64,000 bases of DNA from Tissierellia bacterium (GTDB taxonomy: Bacteria; Bacillota; Clostridia; Tissierellales; Tepidimicrobiaceae): NCBI GenBank assembly GCA_012735215.1, contig JAAYHX010000015.1, forward strand, positions 49,950 through 113,949, read 5' to 3'. Under the pieces are notes generated by a model. The model made no database searches. It was not told the DNA's origin and saw only the letters and a list, made by a program, of their open reading frames with translations. The position numbers and the translations under genes were made by a program. Below are positions 54,048 through 62,762 of this stretch, in pieces (the first letter of the stretch is position 1; every line of letters begins with the position of its first letter).

Positions 54048-55058
54048 ATGTTTAAGAATTTGTTTAATAAGAATAACAAGACTACGCTTGATAATATAGA
54101 AGATGTAAATAGAGAACAAGAAGTTCAAGATCAGAGCAAAAATGTTAGCTTGTTTGAAAGGCTAAAGTCAGGACTTAACAAGACTAGAAAGGGTATGACA
54201 GAGAAGATAGATGCGGTACTTAGATCCTATGGAAAAGTAGATGATGAGTTATTTGACGAATTAGAAGAAATACTTGTTACTGCTGATGTAGGAATAAATA
54301 CCACAATGAAGATTATTGACGGTTTAAGAGACAAGGTAAGGGAGAATAAAGTGTCAGAGCCAGATAAGGTTAGAGAAATGCTTAAGGAAGAAATAAAGGA
54401 AATAATGACAGAGTCCATTAATGATAATAGCTTAAATGTTAACACCTCCCCTTCAGTAATCTTAGTTGTTGGAGTCAATGGAGTGGGTAAGACTACTACC
54501 ATTGGTAAATTATCCTATAAGCTAAAAAATGATGGAAAGAAAGTAATTGTAGCAGCGGGAGATACTTTTAGGGCTGCTGCCATTGAACAACTTGAAGAGT
54601 GGAGCGCAAGATCAAAAACTGAACTAATAAAGCATCAGGAAGGTGCTGATCCAGCAGCGATAATATTTGATGGAATACAGGCTGCTAAATCACGGAAAGC
54701 AGATGTGCTTATCTGCGATACTGCTGGAAGACTTCATAATAAGAAAAATCTAATGAATGAGTTGAATAAAATATTTAGGGTTGTAGATAAAGAGTTCTCT
54801 GAAGCAAGTAAAGAAGTACTTCTGGTACTTGATGCTACTACTGGACAAAATGCAATTAATCAAGCAAAAGAATTTAAAGAGGTTTGTGATATTACCGGTG
54901 TGGCTTTAACAAAACTTGATGGTACGGCTAAGGGTGGAATAGTGATTGCCATTCAATCAGAACTAAATCTTCCTATTAAGCTTATTGGTGTGGGAGAAAA
55001 GATGGAAGATCTACAAGAGTTTAATATGGATGATTTTATTGATGCATTATTTAACTAG
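54048..55058 (+). CDS. ftsY: Signal recognition particle receptor FtsY
   Basis: FtsY is the membrane receptor that receives ribosomes from SRP. After a charged N-terminal region the NG domain starts near residue 55: GVNGVGKTTTIGKLSYKL (G1), DTFRAAAIEQLEEW, DTAGRLHNKKNLM (G3) and TKLDGTAKGG (G4). It is 336 residues. It follows smc by 12 bases, the constant rnc-smc-ftsY order, and ends before a 19-bp hairpin. Confidence 0.97.
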   Translation: MFKNLFNKNNKTTLDNIEDVNREQEVQDQSKNVSLFERLKSGLNKTRKGMTEKIDAVLRSYGKVDDELFDELEEILVTADVGINTTMKIIDGLRDKVRENKVSEPDKVREMLKEEIKEIMTESINDNSLNVNTSPSVILVVGVNGVGKTTTIGKLSYKLKNDGKKVIVAAGDTFRAAAIEQLEEWSARSKTELIKHQEGADPAAIIFDGIQAAKSRKADVLICDTAGRLHNKKNLMNELNKIFRVVDKEFSEASKEVLLVLDATTGQNAINQAKEFKEVCDITGVALTKLDGTAKGGIVIAIQSELNLPIKLIGVGEKMEDLQEFNMDDFIDALFN

Positions 55059-55068
55059 CAATTAATTG

Positions 55069-55097
55069 TTGACAAGTTCATATAATTATACTAAAAT
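55069..55097 (+). promoter_or_regulatory. Sigma-A promoter of ylxM-ffh
   Basis: TTGACA (55069-55074) and TAAAAT (55092-55097) are separated by 17 bases. Transcription would start near 55104, inside the left arm of the ftsY terminator stem (55093-55111), so the promoter and the terminator share sequence. Confidence 0.7.
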
Positions 55098-55133
55098 AAT
55101 ACTGTCAAGCAAATTGCTTGACAGTATTATTTT
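55093..55133 (+). terminator. Hairpin terminator after ftsY, overlapping the ylxM promoter
   Basis: A perfect 19-bp stem (55093-55111 and 55115-55133) with a 3-base loop ends in TTTTG. Only transcripts reading through from ftsY contain the complete left arm, so it should act on ftsY messages and not on those starting near 55104. Confidence 0.85.
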
Positions 55134-55144
55134 GTGGTGATAAA

Positions 55145-55528
55145 ATGGTTGAAAAGCTAGTGGAAATTGGGATTCTATTTGATTTCTATGGAAAGCTGTT
55201 AAGTGAGAAACAGAGAACTATTATAGATCTTTATTATAATTATGATCTATCTTTAGGGGAAATTGGTGAAGAATTAGGCATTAGCCGTCAGGGAGTATAC
55301 GATACCTTAAAAAGAGCTGAGGAAAACTTATATCAATATGAAGAAACCCTAAAGCTTGTCCATAGATTTTATAGCAATATAGAAGAACTTGAACATTTAC
55401 ATGAATTAGTACTTGATATTGAAGAAGAGTGTAAGAGTGGAGATAGTAAAAGGCTATTAGAGAAGATCAATATATTGAAAAAGGCTTTGAAAATTATTAT
55501 TGATAGTAGCCAGGAGGTTGTTAATTAA
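55145..55528 (+). CDS. ylxM: YlxM, SRP-associated HTH protein
   Basis: YlxM is a small sigma-like helix-turn-helix protein that interacts with the signal recognition particle in some Gram-positive bacteria. The HTH is in SLGEIGEELGISRQGVYDTL near residue 36, followed by a helical C-terminus. ATG 55145 is chosen because GTGGTGAT lies just upstream and it gives the family N-terminus. It is 127 residues, and its stop overlaps the ffh start by one base. Confidence 0.93.
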   Translation: MVEKLVEIGILFDFYGKLLSEKQRTIIDLYYNYDLSLGEIGEELGISRQGVYDTLKRAEENLYQYEETLKLVHRFYSNIEELEHLHELVLDIEEECKSGDSKRLLEKINILKKALKIIIDSSQEVVN

Positions 55529-56868
55529 TGGTTTTTGAAAGTTTATCTGAGAAGTTACAAAATGCACTGAGCAAGCTAAGAAGTAAGGGAAAGCTTACAG
55601 AAAAAGATGTAGATCTTGCAATGAGAGAGGTAAGACTTGCCCTATTAGAAGCTGACGTAAACTATAAGGTTGTTAAGGATTTTGTTAAAAATGTTAAAAG
55701 TAGAGCAATTGGTGCTGAAGTAATGGAAAGTTTAACTCCTGGACAACAAGTTGTTAAGATAGTTAATGAAGAATTAACTAAACTGATGGGAGAAAAGGAA
55801 GCAAAGTTAAACACTTCACCTAATCCTCCAACAGTTGTGTTAATGTGTGGATTACAAGGTTCTGGTAAGACTACAACTTCTGGCAAACTTGCTAACAATC
55901 TGTTGAAGAAGCATAAGAATCCCCTACTAGTGGCTTGTGACGTATACAGACCTGCAGCAATAAGACAGTTAGAAGTTGTTGGAGAAAAAATAGGTGTATC
56001 AGTTTTTTCAATGGGAGATAAAATAAATCCAGTTGATATAGCAAAAGCTGCTATCGAGTATGGAAAGAAAAATAACCATGATTGGATAATTATAGATACT
56101 GCTGGTAGACTTCACGTGGATGAAGAACTGATGGAAGAGCTGCAAAACATCAAAGAAGCAGTAAATCCAAGTGAAATCCTGCTGGTTGTTGATGCTATGA
56201 CTGGCCAGGATGCTGTTAATGTTGCTGAAACTTTTAATCAAAAGCTAGACATTACTGGAATCATATTAACTAAATTAGATGGTGATGCTAGAGGAGGAGC
56301 AGCATTATCCATTAGAGCAGTAACAGGTAAACCTATAAAATTTGCTGGAATGGGTGAAAAATTAGATCAATTAGAACCTTTTCATCCAGACAGAATGGCT
56401 TCCAGGATATTAGGCATGGGAGATGTGTTAAGCCTAATTGAAAAGGCACAAGCTTCTATTGATGAGAAGAAGGCACAAGAATTAGAAAAAAAGATCATGT
56501 CTCAGCAGTTTACCTTGGATGACTTTTTGGATCAAATCGATCAGGTAAGAAACTTAGGCCCACTGGATGAACTTCTAGGAATGATTCCTGGTGTTAATTC
56601 AAAGGCTTTGAAAAACATAAATGTGGATGAAAAAGAGATAGTAAAGATCCAAGCCATTATTCAATCTATGACTAAGGAAGAAAGAATTAATCCTTCAATT
56701 ATAGATAGCAGCAGAAGAAAGAGAATTGCCAATGGAAGTGGAACAAGTGTACAGGATGTAAATAAACTTCTTAAACAATTTAAAGAAACAAAAAAAATGA
56801 TGAAGAAATTTTCTGATATGGAAAAAACCATGAAGAAAAAAGGGAAAAGAAAATTCCCCTTTTTCTAG
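55528..56868 (+). CDS. ffh: Signal recognition particle protein Ffh
   Basis: Ffh binds signal sequences and 4.5S/SRP RNA and docks with FtsY. The N domain (1-85) precedes the GTPase with GLQGSGKTTTSGKLA, DVYRPAAIRQL, DTAGRLHVDEELM and TKLDGDARGGAAL; the methionine-rich M domain begins near residue 300 and ends with basic residues KKKGKRKFPFF. It is 446 residues. rpsP follows after 29 bases. The SRP RNA gene is not in this window. Confidence 0.97.
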   Translation: MVFESLSEKLQNALSKLRSKGKLTEKDVDLAMREVRLALLEADVNYKVVKDFVKNVKSRAIGAEVMESLTPGQQVVKIVNEELTKLMGEKEAKLNTSPNPPTVVLMCGLQGSGKTTTSGKLANNLLKKHKNPLLVACDVYRPAAIRQLEVVGEKIGVSVFSMGDKINPVDIAKAAIEYGKKNNHDWIIIDTAGRLHVDEELMEELQNIKEAVNPSEILLVVDAMTGQDAVNVAETFNQKLDITGIILTKLDGDARGGAALSIRAVTGKPIKFAGMGEKLDQLEPFHPDRMASRILGMGDVLSLIEKAQASIDEKKAQELEKKIMSQQFTLDDFLDQIDQVRNLGPLDELLGMIPGVNSKALKNINVDEKEIVKIQAIIQSMTKEERINPSIIDSSRRKRIANGSGTSVQDVNKLLKQFKETKKMMKKFSDMEKTMKKKGKRKFPFF

Positions 56869-56897
56869 ATAGATATTAAAACAGAGGAGGTGTAAAA

Positions 56898-57164
56898 ATG
56901 GCAGTTAAAATAAGATTAAAAAGAATGGGTGCTAAGAAGAGACCTTTTTATAGAATTGTAGTTGCAGACTCACGCTCACCAAGGGATGGTCGTTTCATTG
57001 AAGAAATAGGCTACTACAACCCTTTAACAGATCCTAGAACAGTTAAAATAGATGATGAAAAGGCTATTAAATGGCTAAATAATGGTGCAAAGCCAACAGA
57101 CACTGTTGATAGGTTGTTTAGAGAAAATGGGATATATGAAAAAAGAAACCAAGATGCAGAATAA
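56898..57164 (+). CDS. rpsP: 30S ribosomal protein S16
   Basis: S16 helps assemble the small subunit. The 88 residues begin [19 protein letters not shown] and contain [19 protein letters not shown], the family signature. GAGGAGGTG precedes the ATG. It opens the conserved rpsP-khpA-rimM-trmD-rplS run. Confidence 0.98.
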   Translation: MAVKIRLKRMGAKKRPFYRIVVADSRSPRDGRFIEEIGYYNPLTDPRTVKIDDEKAIKWLNNGAKPTDTVDRLFRENGIYEKRNQDAE

Positions 57165-57185
57165 TAGGTTTAGGAGGTGTAGCAA

Positions 57186-57416
57186 GTGGGAGAATTAGTA
57201 GAAATAATAGCAAAAGCATTGGTAGATAATCCAGATGAAGTAGAAGTAAATGAAGTTGAAGGTACTCAATCTATAATCATAGAGCTTAAAGTTGCAGAGG
57301 AAGACATGGGTAAGATCATTGGAAAACAAGGTAGAATAGCTAAAGCTATTAGAACTGTTGTTAAGGCAGCTGCAATCAAGGAAAACAAAAGAGTAGTAGT
57401 TGAAATTCTACAATAA
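57186..57416 (+). CDS. khpA: KH-domain RNA-binding protein KhpA
   Basis: KhpA is a small RNA-binding protein that pairs with KhpB (Jag) and affects division and wall synthesis in streptococci. The 76 residues form a single KH domain with the GxxG loop in [15 protein letters not shown]. The start is GTG 57186 with AGGAGGTG upstream. It lies between rpsP and rimM, its usual place. Confidence 0.95.
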   Translation: MGELVEIIAKALVDNPDEVEVNEVEGTQSIIIELKVAEEDMGKIIGKQGRIAKAIRTVVKAAAIKENKRVVVEILQ

Positions 57417-57426
57417 TAGATGATTA

Positions 57427-57456
57427 AGGGTACCTATAAAAGGATTCAGGTGCCCT
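57427..57456 (+). terminator. Weak hairpin between khpA and rimM
   Basis: A 9-bp stem (57427-57435 and 57448-57456, one G-U pair) with a 12-base loop is followed by TTCT. It may attenuate rather than stop transcription into rimM. Confidence 0.5.
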
Positions 57457-57482
57457 TTCTGTTATAATTGGCAGGTGAGTAT

Positions 57483-57986
57483 ATGGATTATATAAAAGTA
57501 GGAAGAATTACGAATACTCATGGTATTAAAGGAGAATTGAAGGTCTTTCCCTTAACTGATAATTTAAATCGATTTGATGATTTAAAAATAGTTTATCTAG
57601 GGAATAATAAAGAAAGAGCTGAAGTTGAAGAGGTAAAGTATCATAAAGGTTTTGCCATAATCAAGTTTAAGGAATTTGATAACATTAATCAGGTGCTAAG
57701 ATTTAAAGATGATTTCTTGTTTATTGATGCTAAAGATAAGGTTCAGCTACCAAAAGACCACTACTTTATATTTGATATTGTAGATTGTCTTGTATATGAT
57801 ACTAAAGGCAAAGAAATAGGAATTGTTACAGATGTTCTCCAATATGCTAGTAATGACGTTTATGTAGTAAAGGACCAAGAAAGTGGTAAAGAGTATTTAA
57901 TTCCTGCAGTAAAGAAATTTGTAGTAGATATTGATATAGATAATAAAAGGTTAATAATAGACCCTATTGAGGGAATGATAGAATGA
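57483..57986 (+). CDS. rimM: Ribosome maturation factor RimM
   Basis: RimM helps mature the 30S head domain. The N-terminal domain starts with VGRITNTHGIKGELKVFPLT, and the C-terminal PRC-barrel contains KEYLIPAVKKFV. ATG 57483 is preferred because AGGTGAG lies just upstream. It is 167 residues and its stop overlaps the trmD start by 4 bases, a sign of coupled translation. Confidence 0.96.
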   Translation: MDYIKVGRITNTHGIKGELKVFPLTDNLNRFDDLKIVYLGNNKERAEVEEVKYHKGFAIIKFKEFDNINQVLRFKDDFLFIDAKDKVQLPKDHYFIFDIVDCLVYDTKGKEIGIVTDVLQYASNDVYVVKDQESGKEYLIPAVKKFVVDIDIDNKRLIIDPIEGMIE

Positions 57987-58708
57987 GAATAGATGTGCTT
58001 ACTTTATTTCCAGATTTTTTTGATGTTCTTAAAGGGTGGAGTATCATAGGCAGAGCCTTGAGTGATGGTGTATTCTCGCTAAATGCTGTTAACATTAGAG
58101 ATTTTTCAAAAGATAAGCATAAGCGTGTTGATGACTATCCTTTTGGTGGTGGTCCTGGTATGGTCATGAAACCAGAACCAATCTATGATGCAATAAGCAG
58201 TGTAAAAAGCGATGAATCTTTGGTCATCTACCTATCCCCTCAAGGGAAGATCTTCAACCAGGAATTAGCTAATAGCTTATCAAAAGAGAGGCATCTAATA
58301 TTATTGTGTGGCCATTATGAAGGTATAGATAACAGAGTTGTTGAGAATTACGTAGATATGGAAATTTCAATAGGAGACTATGTGCTAACAGGTGGAGAAA
58401 TACCAGCAATGGTATTAATAGATTCTATTGTAAGATTGTTACCAGGTACCTTAAGTTGTGAAGAATCTTATAAAGACGAGTCCCACTATGATGGCTTGCT
58501 AGAGTATCCACAATATACAAGACCAAGAGTTTTCAATGGAATATCAGTACCTGAAGTTTTACTGTCAGGGAATCATGAAAGAATCAGAGAATGGAGAAAG
58601 TGTCAGGCATTAAGGAATACCTTACTAAAAAGGCCAGATATGCTTAATAAGTATAAGCTATCGGCTAAGGAAAAAGAAATGCTAGATAGAATGAAAAAAT
58701 CAAAATAA
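57983..58708 (+). CDS. trmD: tRNA (guanine-N1)-methyltransferase TrmD
   Basis: TrmD methylates G37 of several tRNAs, including tRNA-Pro(GGG), which is encoded at 8135-8211. The trefoil-knot fold is evident from MRIDVLTLFPDFFD, DDYPFGGGPGMVMKPEPIYDA, LLCGHYEGIDNRV and SIGDYVLTGGEIPAMVLID. It is 241 residues and translationally coupled to rimM. Confidence 0.97.
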   Translation: MRIDVLTLFPDFFDVLKGWSIIGRALSDGVFSLNAVNIRDFSKDKHKRVDDYPFGGGPGMVMKPEPIYDAISSVKSDESLVIYLSPQGKIFNQELANSLSKERHLILLCGHYEGIDNRVVENYVDMEISIGDYVLTGGEIPAMVLIDSIVRLLPGTLSCEESYKDESHYDGLLEYPQYTRPRVFNGISVPEVLLSGNHERIREWRKCQALRNTLLKRPDMLNKYKLSAKEKEMLDRMKKSK

Positions 58709-58714
58709 ATTAAG

Positions 58715-58743
58715 TTGTAATTTAAATCCACATATGTTATAAT
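58715..58743 (+). promoter_or_regulatory. Extended -10 promoter of rplS
   Basis: TTGTAA (58715-58720) and TATAAT (58738-58743) are 17 bases apart, with the extended TG motif at 58735-58736. It gives rplS its own transcript starting near 58750 with a structured leader. Confidence 0.75.
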
Positions 58744-58748
58744 ACTCA

Positions 58749-58810
58749 CCGTACGAGACTACGGATGGTCCTCTGTCGAAGCTTCGGCATGAACATCTAT
58801 GTAGAAGGGA
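58749..58810 (+). promoter_or_regulatory. Structured 5' leader of rplS (possible L19 leader)
   Basis: The leader is richer in G and C than its surroundings and can form two units. One is a 5-bp hairpin (58749-58753 with 58760-58764). The other is an imperfect stem (58764-58770 with 58791-58797) holding an inner 5-bp hairpin with loop AGCT (58775-58779 with 58784-58788). L19 leaders with autoregulatory roles are known in low-GC Gram-positive bacteria; I cannot test the match to that family. Confidence 0.55.
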
Positions 58811-58820
58811 GGTTTAAGCC

Positions 58821-59168
58821 ATGGATATTTTGAAAAGCATTGAAGCTGAACAGTTAAAAGAAAATTTACCTGATTTTAATGTTGGTGATACTGTTAAGGT
58901 TCACTATAGAGTAAAAGAAGGTAACAGAGAGAGAATTCAGATTTTTGAAGGAACTGTTATAAAAAGACAAGGTGGAGGAATCAGAGAAACATTTACAGTT
59001 AGAAGAATCTCCTATGGAGTAGGTGTGGAAAGAACATTCCCTCTACATTCACCTAGAGTAGAAAAGATTGAAGTAACTAGAAGAGGTAGAGTAAGAAGAG
59101 CTAAGCTATTCTACTTAAGAGAAAGAGAAGGTAAATCAGCTAGAGTTAAAGAAAAGAAAAGATATTAA
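58821..59168 (+). CDS. rplS: 50S ribosomal protein L19
   Basis: L19 sits at the interface between the ribosomal subunits. The 115 residues contain [40 protein letters not shown] and [18 protein letters not shown], the full family pattern. GGGAGG precedes the ATG. It ends the trmD run and has its own promoter and terminator. Confidence 0.98.
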   Translation: MDILKSIEAEQLKENLPDFNVGDTVKVHYRVKEGNRERIQIFEGTVIKRQGGGIRETFTVRRISYGVGVERTFPLHSPRVEKIEVTRRGRVRRAKLFYLREREGKSARVKEKKRY

Positions 59169-59174
59169 AAGATT

Positions 59175-59191
59175 GGGACTTTCACAGTCCC
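59175..59191 (+). terminator. Terminator of rplS
   Basis: A 6-bp G+C-containing stem (59175-59180 and 59186-59191) with a 5-base loop is followed by TTTTTATTT. Confidence 0.8.
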
Positions 59192-59221
59192 TTTTTATTT
59201 ACTTTAAAAGCAGGTGATATT

Positions 59222-60067
59222 ATGAATATAAACTGGTATCCTGGCCATATGAAAAAAACAAAGGAAGCTATTAAAAAAAGCCTTTCTTTAGTCGACATAG
59301 TATATGAGATAGTTGATTCAAGAATACCAATCAGTAGTCAAAATCCAGATATAGATGGAATTATTGGAGATAAACCTAGGATTAAGATTTTAAACAAATC
59401 AGATTTGGCTGATGAAAAGTCTAATATTGAATGGATAGAATACTTTAAAAAAGTAGGGATTCCTGCTGTTTTAGTTGACTCCATAAACAATAAGGGTCTG
59501 GATGATCTTATCAATTTATCCTATATCTTAACCGAGGGAAAAAGAAAAAGATTAGAGTTGAAAGGTATTAAGAATAAGCCTATAAGGGCAATGATTGTGG
59601 GTATACCTAATGTGGGGAAGTCTACTTTAATCAATAGTTTATCCAAAAGAAAAGGTGCCAAAGTAGGAAACAGACCTGGAGTTACTAAATCAAACCAATG
59701 GATAAAGGTAAAAGGCAATATTGAATTATTGGATACACCAGGGATCCTATGGCCTAAGTTTGAAGATAAAAATGTAGCCTTAAATCTAGCTTTTACAGGA
59801 GCTATTAAGGATGAACTGCTGGATATAGAAAACTTAACCATTAAACTTGTTGAAAAGCTAAATACAATTTCAGAAGATTATATACAAAAGCGCTATAAAG
59901 TATCAATAGAGGATAAGAGCCCTTATGAAATCATAGTAGAAATAGGGAAAAAACGAGGGTGTATTATATCTGGTGGAGAAGTTGATTTTAGTAAGGCTTG
60001 TAACATCATATTAGACGAATTTAGAAAAGGAGTAATGGGCAGAATTACTTTGGAATTACCACATTAA
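59222..60067 (+). CDS. rbgA: Ribosome biogenesis GTPase RbgA (YlqF)
   Basis: RbgA is needed for the last steps of 50S assembly. It is circularly permuted, with motifs in the order LNKSDLAD (G4), GIPNVGKSTLINSL (G1), GVTKSNQW (G2) and DTPG (G3), and starts with NINWYPGHMKKTKEAI, the family hallmark. The 281 residues include the C-terminal RNA-binding ANTAR-like domain. rnhB follows after 16 bases. Confidence 0.97.
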   Translation: MNINWYPGHMKKTKEAIKKSLSLVDIVYEIVDSRIPISSQNPDIDGIIGDKPRIKILNKSDLADEKSNIEWIEYFKKVGIPAVLVDSINNKGLDDLINLSYILTEGKRKRLELKGIKNKPIRAMIVGIPNVGKSTLINSLSKRKGAKVGNRPGVTKSNQWIKVKGNIELLDTPGILWPKFEDKNVALNLAFTGAIKDELLDIENLTIKLVEKLNTISEDYIQKRYKVSIEDKSPYEIIVEIGKKRGCIISGGEVDFSKACNIILDEFRKGVMGRITLELPH

Positions 60068-60083
60068 TTGAGGGGGTTATATA

Positions 60084-60698
60084 TTGCTAGAAATAGAGAA
60101 AGAGCTTATGGAGATAGGCTACAAAACTGTTGCCTGTATTGATGAAGTAGGAAGAGGTTGTTTAGCTGGTGATGTGGTAGCATGTGCTATTGTGATGCCC
60201 TTGGACAATATTATTCCAGAGGTAAAGGATTCCAAAAAACTTAGTTATAAGAAGAGAGAAGAGTTATACAATAAGATATTGGACAAGGCAATAGCAGTTG
60301 GATTAGGTCAAGTTGATCCAAACACAATTGATCAGATAAATATTAAAGAAGCCACCAGACTAGCAATGAGAAAAGCCGTGGAGAACATGGTGGATAAGGA
60401 TGGGAAAAAGATAATTCCAGACTATTTGCTAATTGATGCTGAGAATGTTCCCATTGAAATCCCTCAAAGAAGCATAGTAAAAGGGGATGAAAAGATTTAC
60501 GGAATAGCATGTGCTTCTATAGTAGCTAAGGTTTATAGGGATAGGATGTGCCAAGAGTGGGGAAAAAAGTTCAAAGGATACAAGATTGAAAAGAACAAAG
60601 GATATGGTACAAGGGAGCACAGGGAAGCCATTATCAATCTAGGCCCCTCACCTCTTCATAGAAAGAGTTTTTTAAAGAAGATTTTAAATGACAGGTAA
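60084..60698 (+). CDS. rnhB: Ribonuclease HII
   Basis: RNase HII removes ribonucleotides from DNA. The acidic catalytic residues are in ACIDEVGRGCLAGDVV (Asp-Glu), LLIDAENV (Asp) and the later GIACASIVAKVYRD (Asp). It is 204 residues, starting with TTG 60084 after GAGGGGGT. The C-terminal GYGTREH motif is typical. Its stop is just before the start of the next gene. Confidence 0.96.
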   Translation: MLEIEKELMEIGYKTVACIDEVGRGCLAGDVVACAIVMPLDNIIPEVKDSKKLSYKKREELYNKILDKAIAVGLGQVDPNTIDQINIKEATRLAMRKAVENMVDKDGKKIIPDYLLIDAENVPIEIPQRSIVKGDEKIYGIACASIVAKVYRDRMCQEWGKKFKGYKIEKNKGYGTREHREAIINLGPSPLHRKSFLKKILNDR

Positions 60699-60711
60699 AG
60701 GCTGTGAAAGT

Positions 60712-62055
60712 ATGAGAATTGCTACCTATCTTTTTTTGAACAAATTAATAATGGATGATAGGGCATTGTTTATTGAAGGGAATCAGATTTTTGGGAAAAT
60801 AGAACAATTAGAGGGACAGACTGCTTGGATTAACATAAAAGATTTAGGCCTTATAAAGGCAACTATTGAAGGAGATATAAAAGAGCTAATAGGCAGAGAT
60901 GTTTCTTTTATTGTTAAAGCGGCTGATAAGAATCAGGTTATACTTAAAGTTGTTTCAGAGGAGGGGCCAAAGGATAGTTCAACTGTCCAGATAAAAGCAA
61001 AAGAGTATTTGCATAATATAATGAAGGGATTTAATATTAGAGTGGATGATACATCAACAGAACTACTACATAGCTACTTGAAATACAACATAAGAATAGA
61101 TAAAGAAAACATTAACAATGGTCTTAACATATTGGACAAGTTATACCAAGTTATTAATATGGATGATAGAGATAGTGTTATTCCTATCAATCCAAAGGAA
61201 GCAGAAAAACCAATAGAGAATCAAGATGTAAGGAATTTACTGATTATAAGAGAAGAAGAAAATACTCAGCATCAGAAACATTCAGTGGAGGTTAGAGACT
61301 CTTTCATTAGAGAAGTCAACAAGACGGATTCAGATATTATTAAAACAATAGCTTTTTTTGTAAAGTATAATATTAAGCCAACACTTAATAATATTAGGTT
61401 CTTTATTCAATTAAACGAGAATTGGGAACTGTTTTCAAAAGATTATGAAATCTTGAATAATTATTTTGATAAAGAGTTTACAAACTTTCATAAAAATATT
61501 ATTATAAGAAATGGGATGTTTGAAAACCTAAATGAAGAAGTCAAAAGAGAATATACAAAATGGCTAAATGAAAAGATCAATTCTTTTGAAAACAGGCTTA
61601 TACATGAAGATGAAAAAACTACTAAAGCCTTGAAAGAGTATATTGATAAAATAGAGTTTCTTAAGGATATGAACAAGGATTTAGTATTTATATATCTTCC
61701 TTTTAATCTTGAAAAAGATTACGATGATGTGATAGTAACCTTATTAAAGAAAAGGAACAAAGAAAAAAGGGATAGCCAAAAGATCAATATATATATAGAT
61801 CTAAATACAAAAAAATTTGGCAAACTTAAAATCAATTGCCATGTTACAGGTTCCTATATAGATTTGAAATTCATAAATATAAAAGAGGAACATGTGAACT
61901 TTTTTAAATCAAAAGAAGAAGAGTTAAAGAGCTTAGTGGAAGTTACAGGTTATAAGATTAGCTCAGTAACATATGATGTGGATAGTTCAGTAAAGATACT
62001 AGATACCTTGATTGAAAACCCTAATCCAACATATTATTTAAATATTAAGGTGTAG
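60712..62055 (+). CDS. YlqG-like protein with FliK-like C-terminus (447 aa)
   Basis: I do not know a function for this protein. The position between rnhB and a FlhB-like small gene is that of B. subtilis ylqG. The C-terminal 110 residues (about 335-447, with INIYIDLNTKKFGKLKINCH near residue 365) resemble the C-terminal domain of flagellar hook-length control protein FliK. The rest is charged and helical without a membrane segment. ATG 60712 gives the start MRIATYLFLNKLIM; AAAGG lies upstream. No flagellar genes are near, so it is a cytoplasmic relative rather than part of a flagellum. Confidence 0.7.
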   Translation: MRIATYLFLNKLIMDDRALFIEGNQIFGKIEQLEGQTAWINIKDLGLIKATIEGDIKELIGRDVSFIVKAADKNQVILKVVSEEGPKDSSTVQIKAKEYLHNIMKGFNIRVDDTSTELLHSYLKYNIRIDKENINNGLNILDKLYQVINMDDRDSVIPINPKEAEKPIENQDVRNLLIIREEENTQHQKHSVEVRDSFIREVNKTDSDIIKTIAFFVKYNIKPTLNNIRFFIQLNENWELFSKDYEILNNYFDKEFTNFHKNIIIRNGMFENLNEEVKREYTKWLNEKINSFENRLIHEDEKTTKALKEYIDKIEFLKDMNKDLVFIYLPFNLEKDYDDVIVTLLKKRNKEKRDSQKINIYIDLNTKKFGKLKINCHVTGSYIDLKFINIKEEHVNFFKSKEEELKSLVEVTGYKISSVTYDVDSSVKILDTLIENPNPTYYLNIKV

Positions 62056-62057
62056 CT

Positions 62058-62348
62058 ATGAAAAATAATGAATATTCAAAGAAAAACAAAGCTGTAGCAT
62101 TATCCTATAAAGATGGGGATTATGCTCCAAAAGTTGTAGCAAAAGGAAGAGGAATAATAGCTGATAAAATAATAGAAAAGGGAAAAGAAGAGGACATATT
62201 TGTTTATGAAGATAACAAACTGGTAGAAGAGCTGATAAGATTAGACTTAAACGAAGAAATACCCCCTAGCTTATACGAAGCAGTTTCTAGAATCATCATT
62301 TTTGTTTATCAATTAGACAGGGAAAAGGAAGGGTTATATGGGAAGTAA
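62058..62348 (+). CDS. ylqH: FlhB-like cytoplasmic domain protein (YlqH family)
   Basis: The 96 residues match the C-terminal cytoplasmic domain of the flagellar export protein FlhB (KAVALSYKDGDYAPKVVAKG; EEIPPSLYEAVSRIIIFVYQ). The membrane half and the self-cleavage Asn-Pro-Thr-His motif are absent: it begins right after where that motif would be. It is two bases after the ylqG-like gene and overlaps yraN by 11 bases. In FlhB this domain meets FliK, so the pair may bind each other in a similar way, outside any flagellum. Confidence 0.88.
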   Translation: MKNNEYSKKNKAVALSYKDGDYAPKVVAKGRGIIADKIIEKGKEEDIFVYEDNKLVEELIRLDLNEEIPPSLYEAVSRIIIFVYQLDREKEGLYGK

Positions 62349-62694
62349 CATAGATAAGGGTATACTTGGAGAAAGAATAGCTCAAGAATATTTGATATCA
62401 AATGGATACAAAATAAGGGAAAGGAATTATAGAACTAAGATAGGGGAAATTGATATAGTTGCAGAAAAGCTGGATACATTAGTTTTTATAGAGGTAAAAA
62501 CTAGAACAAGCACTAATTATGGTTTTCCCTATGAGGCTGTAGATATTAGGAAACAAAACAAGATAGTTAAATCTTCCTTAGTATATATGAAGGAGAATGG
62601 TATCAGGAATTGTCAGGTAAGATACGACATTATCGAAGTATTTTTATTTGATCCGCCTAAAATCAACCATATAGAGAATGTTTTTTGTATATAA
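62338..62694 (+). CDS. yraN: YraN/UPF0102 family putative endonuclease
   Basis: The 118 residues resemble Holliday-junction resolvase-like nucleases, with the catalytic pattern KIGEIDIVAEKLDTLVFIEVKTR (shown as IGEIDIVA and VFIEVKTR) including Asp, Glu and Lys. The N-terminus GILGERIAQEYLISNGYKI is the family hallmark. It overlaps ylqH and precedes comM, as in many Firmicutes. The function in the cell is not established. Confidence 0.92.
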   Translation: MGSNIDKGILGERIAQEYLISNGYKIRERNYRTKIGEIDIVAEKLDTLVFIEVKTRTSTNYGFPYEAVDIRKQNKIVKSSLVYMKENGIRNCQVRYDIIEVFLFDPPKINHIENVFCI

Positions 62695-62762
62695 ATATCG
62701 GAAAATAAGGTATTTTACCTATTACCCAGGGAATAGGAAATCTATATTGTAAGGGGGAAACT

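Noticed and set aside
60712..62348. Flagellar gene cluster
   Set aside because: Only isolated FliK-like and FlhB-like domains occur, without cleavage motif, membrane part or other flagellar genes.
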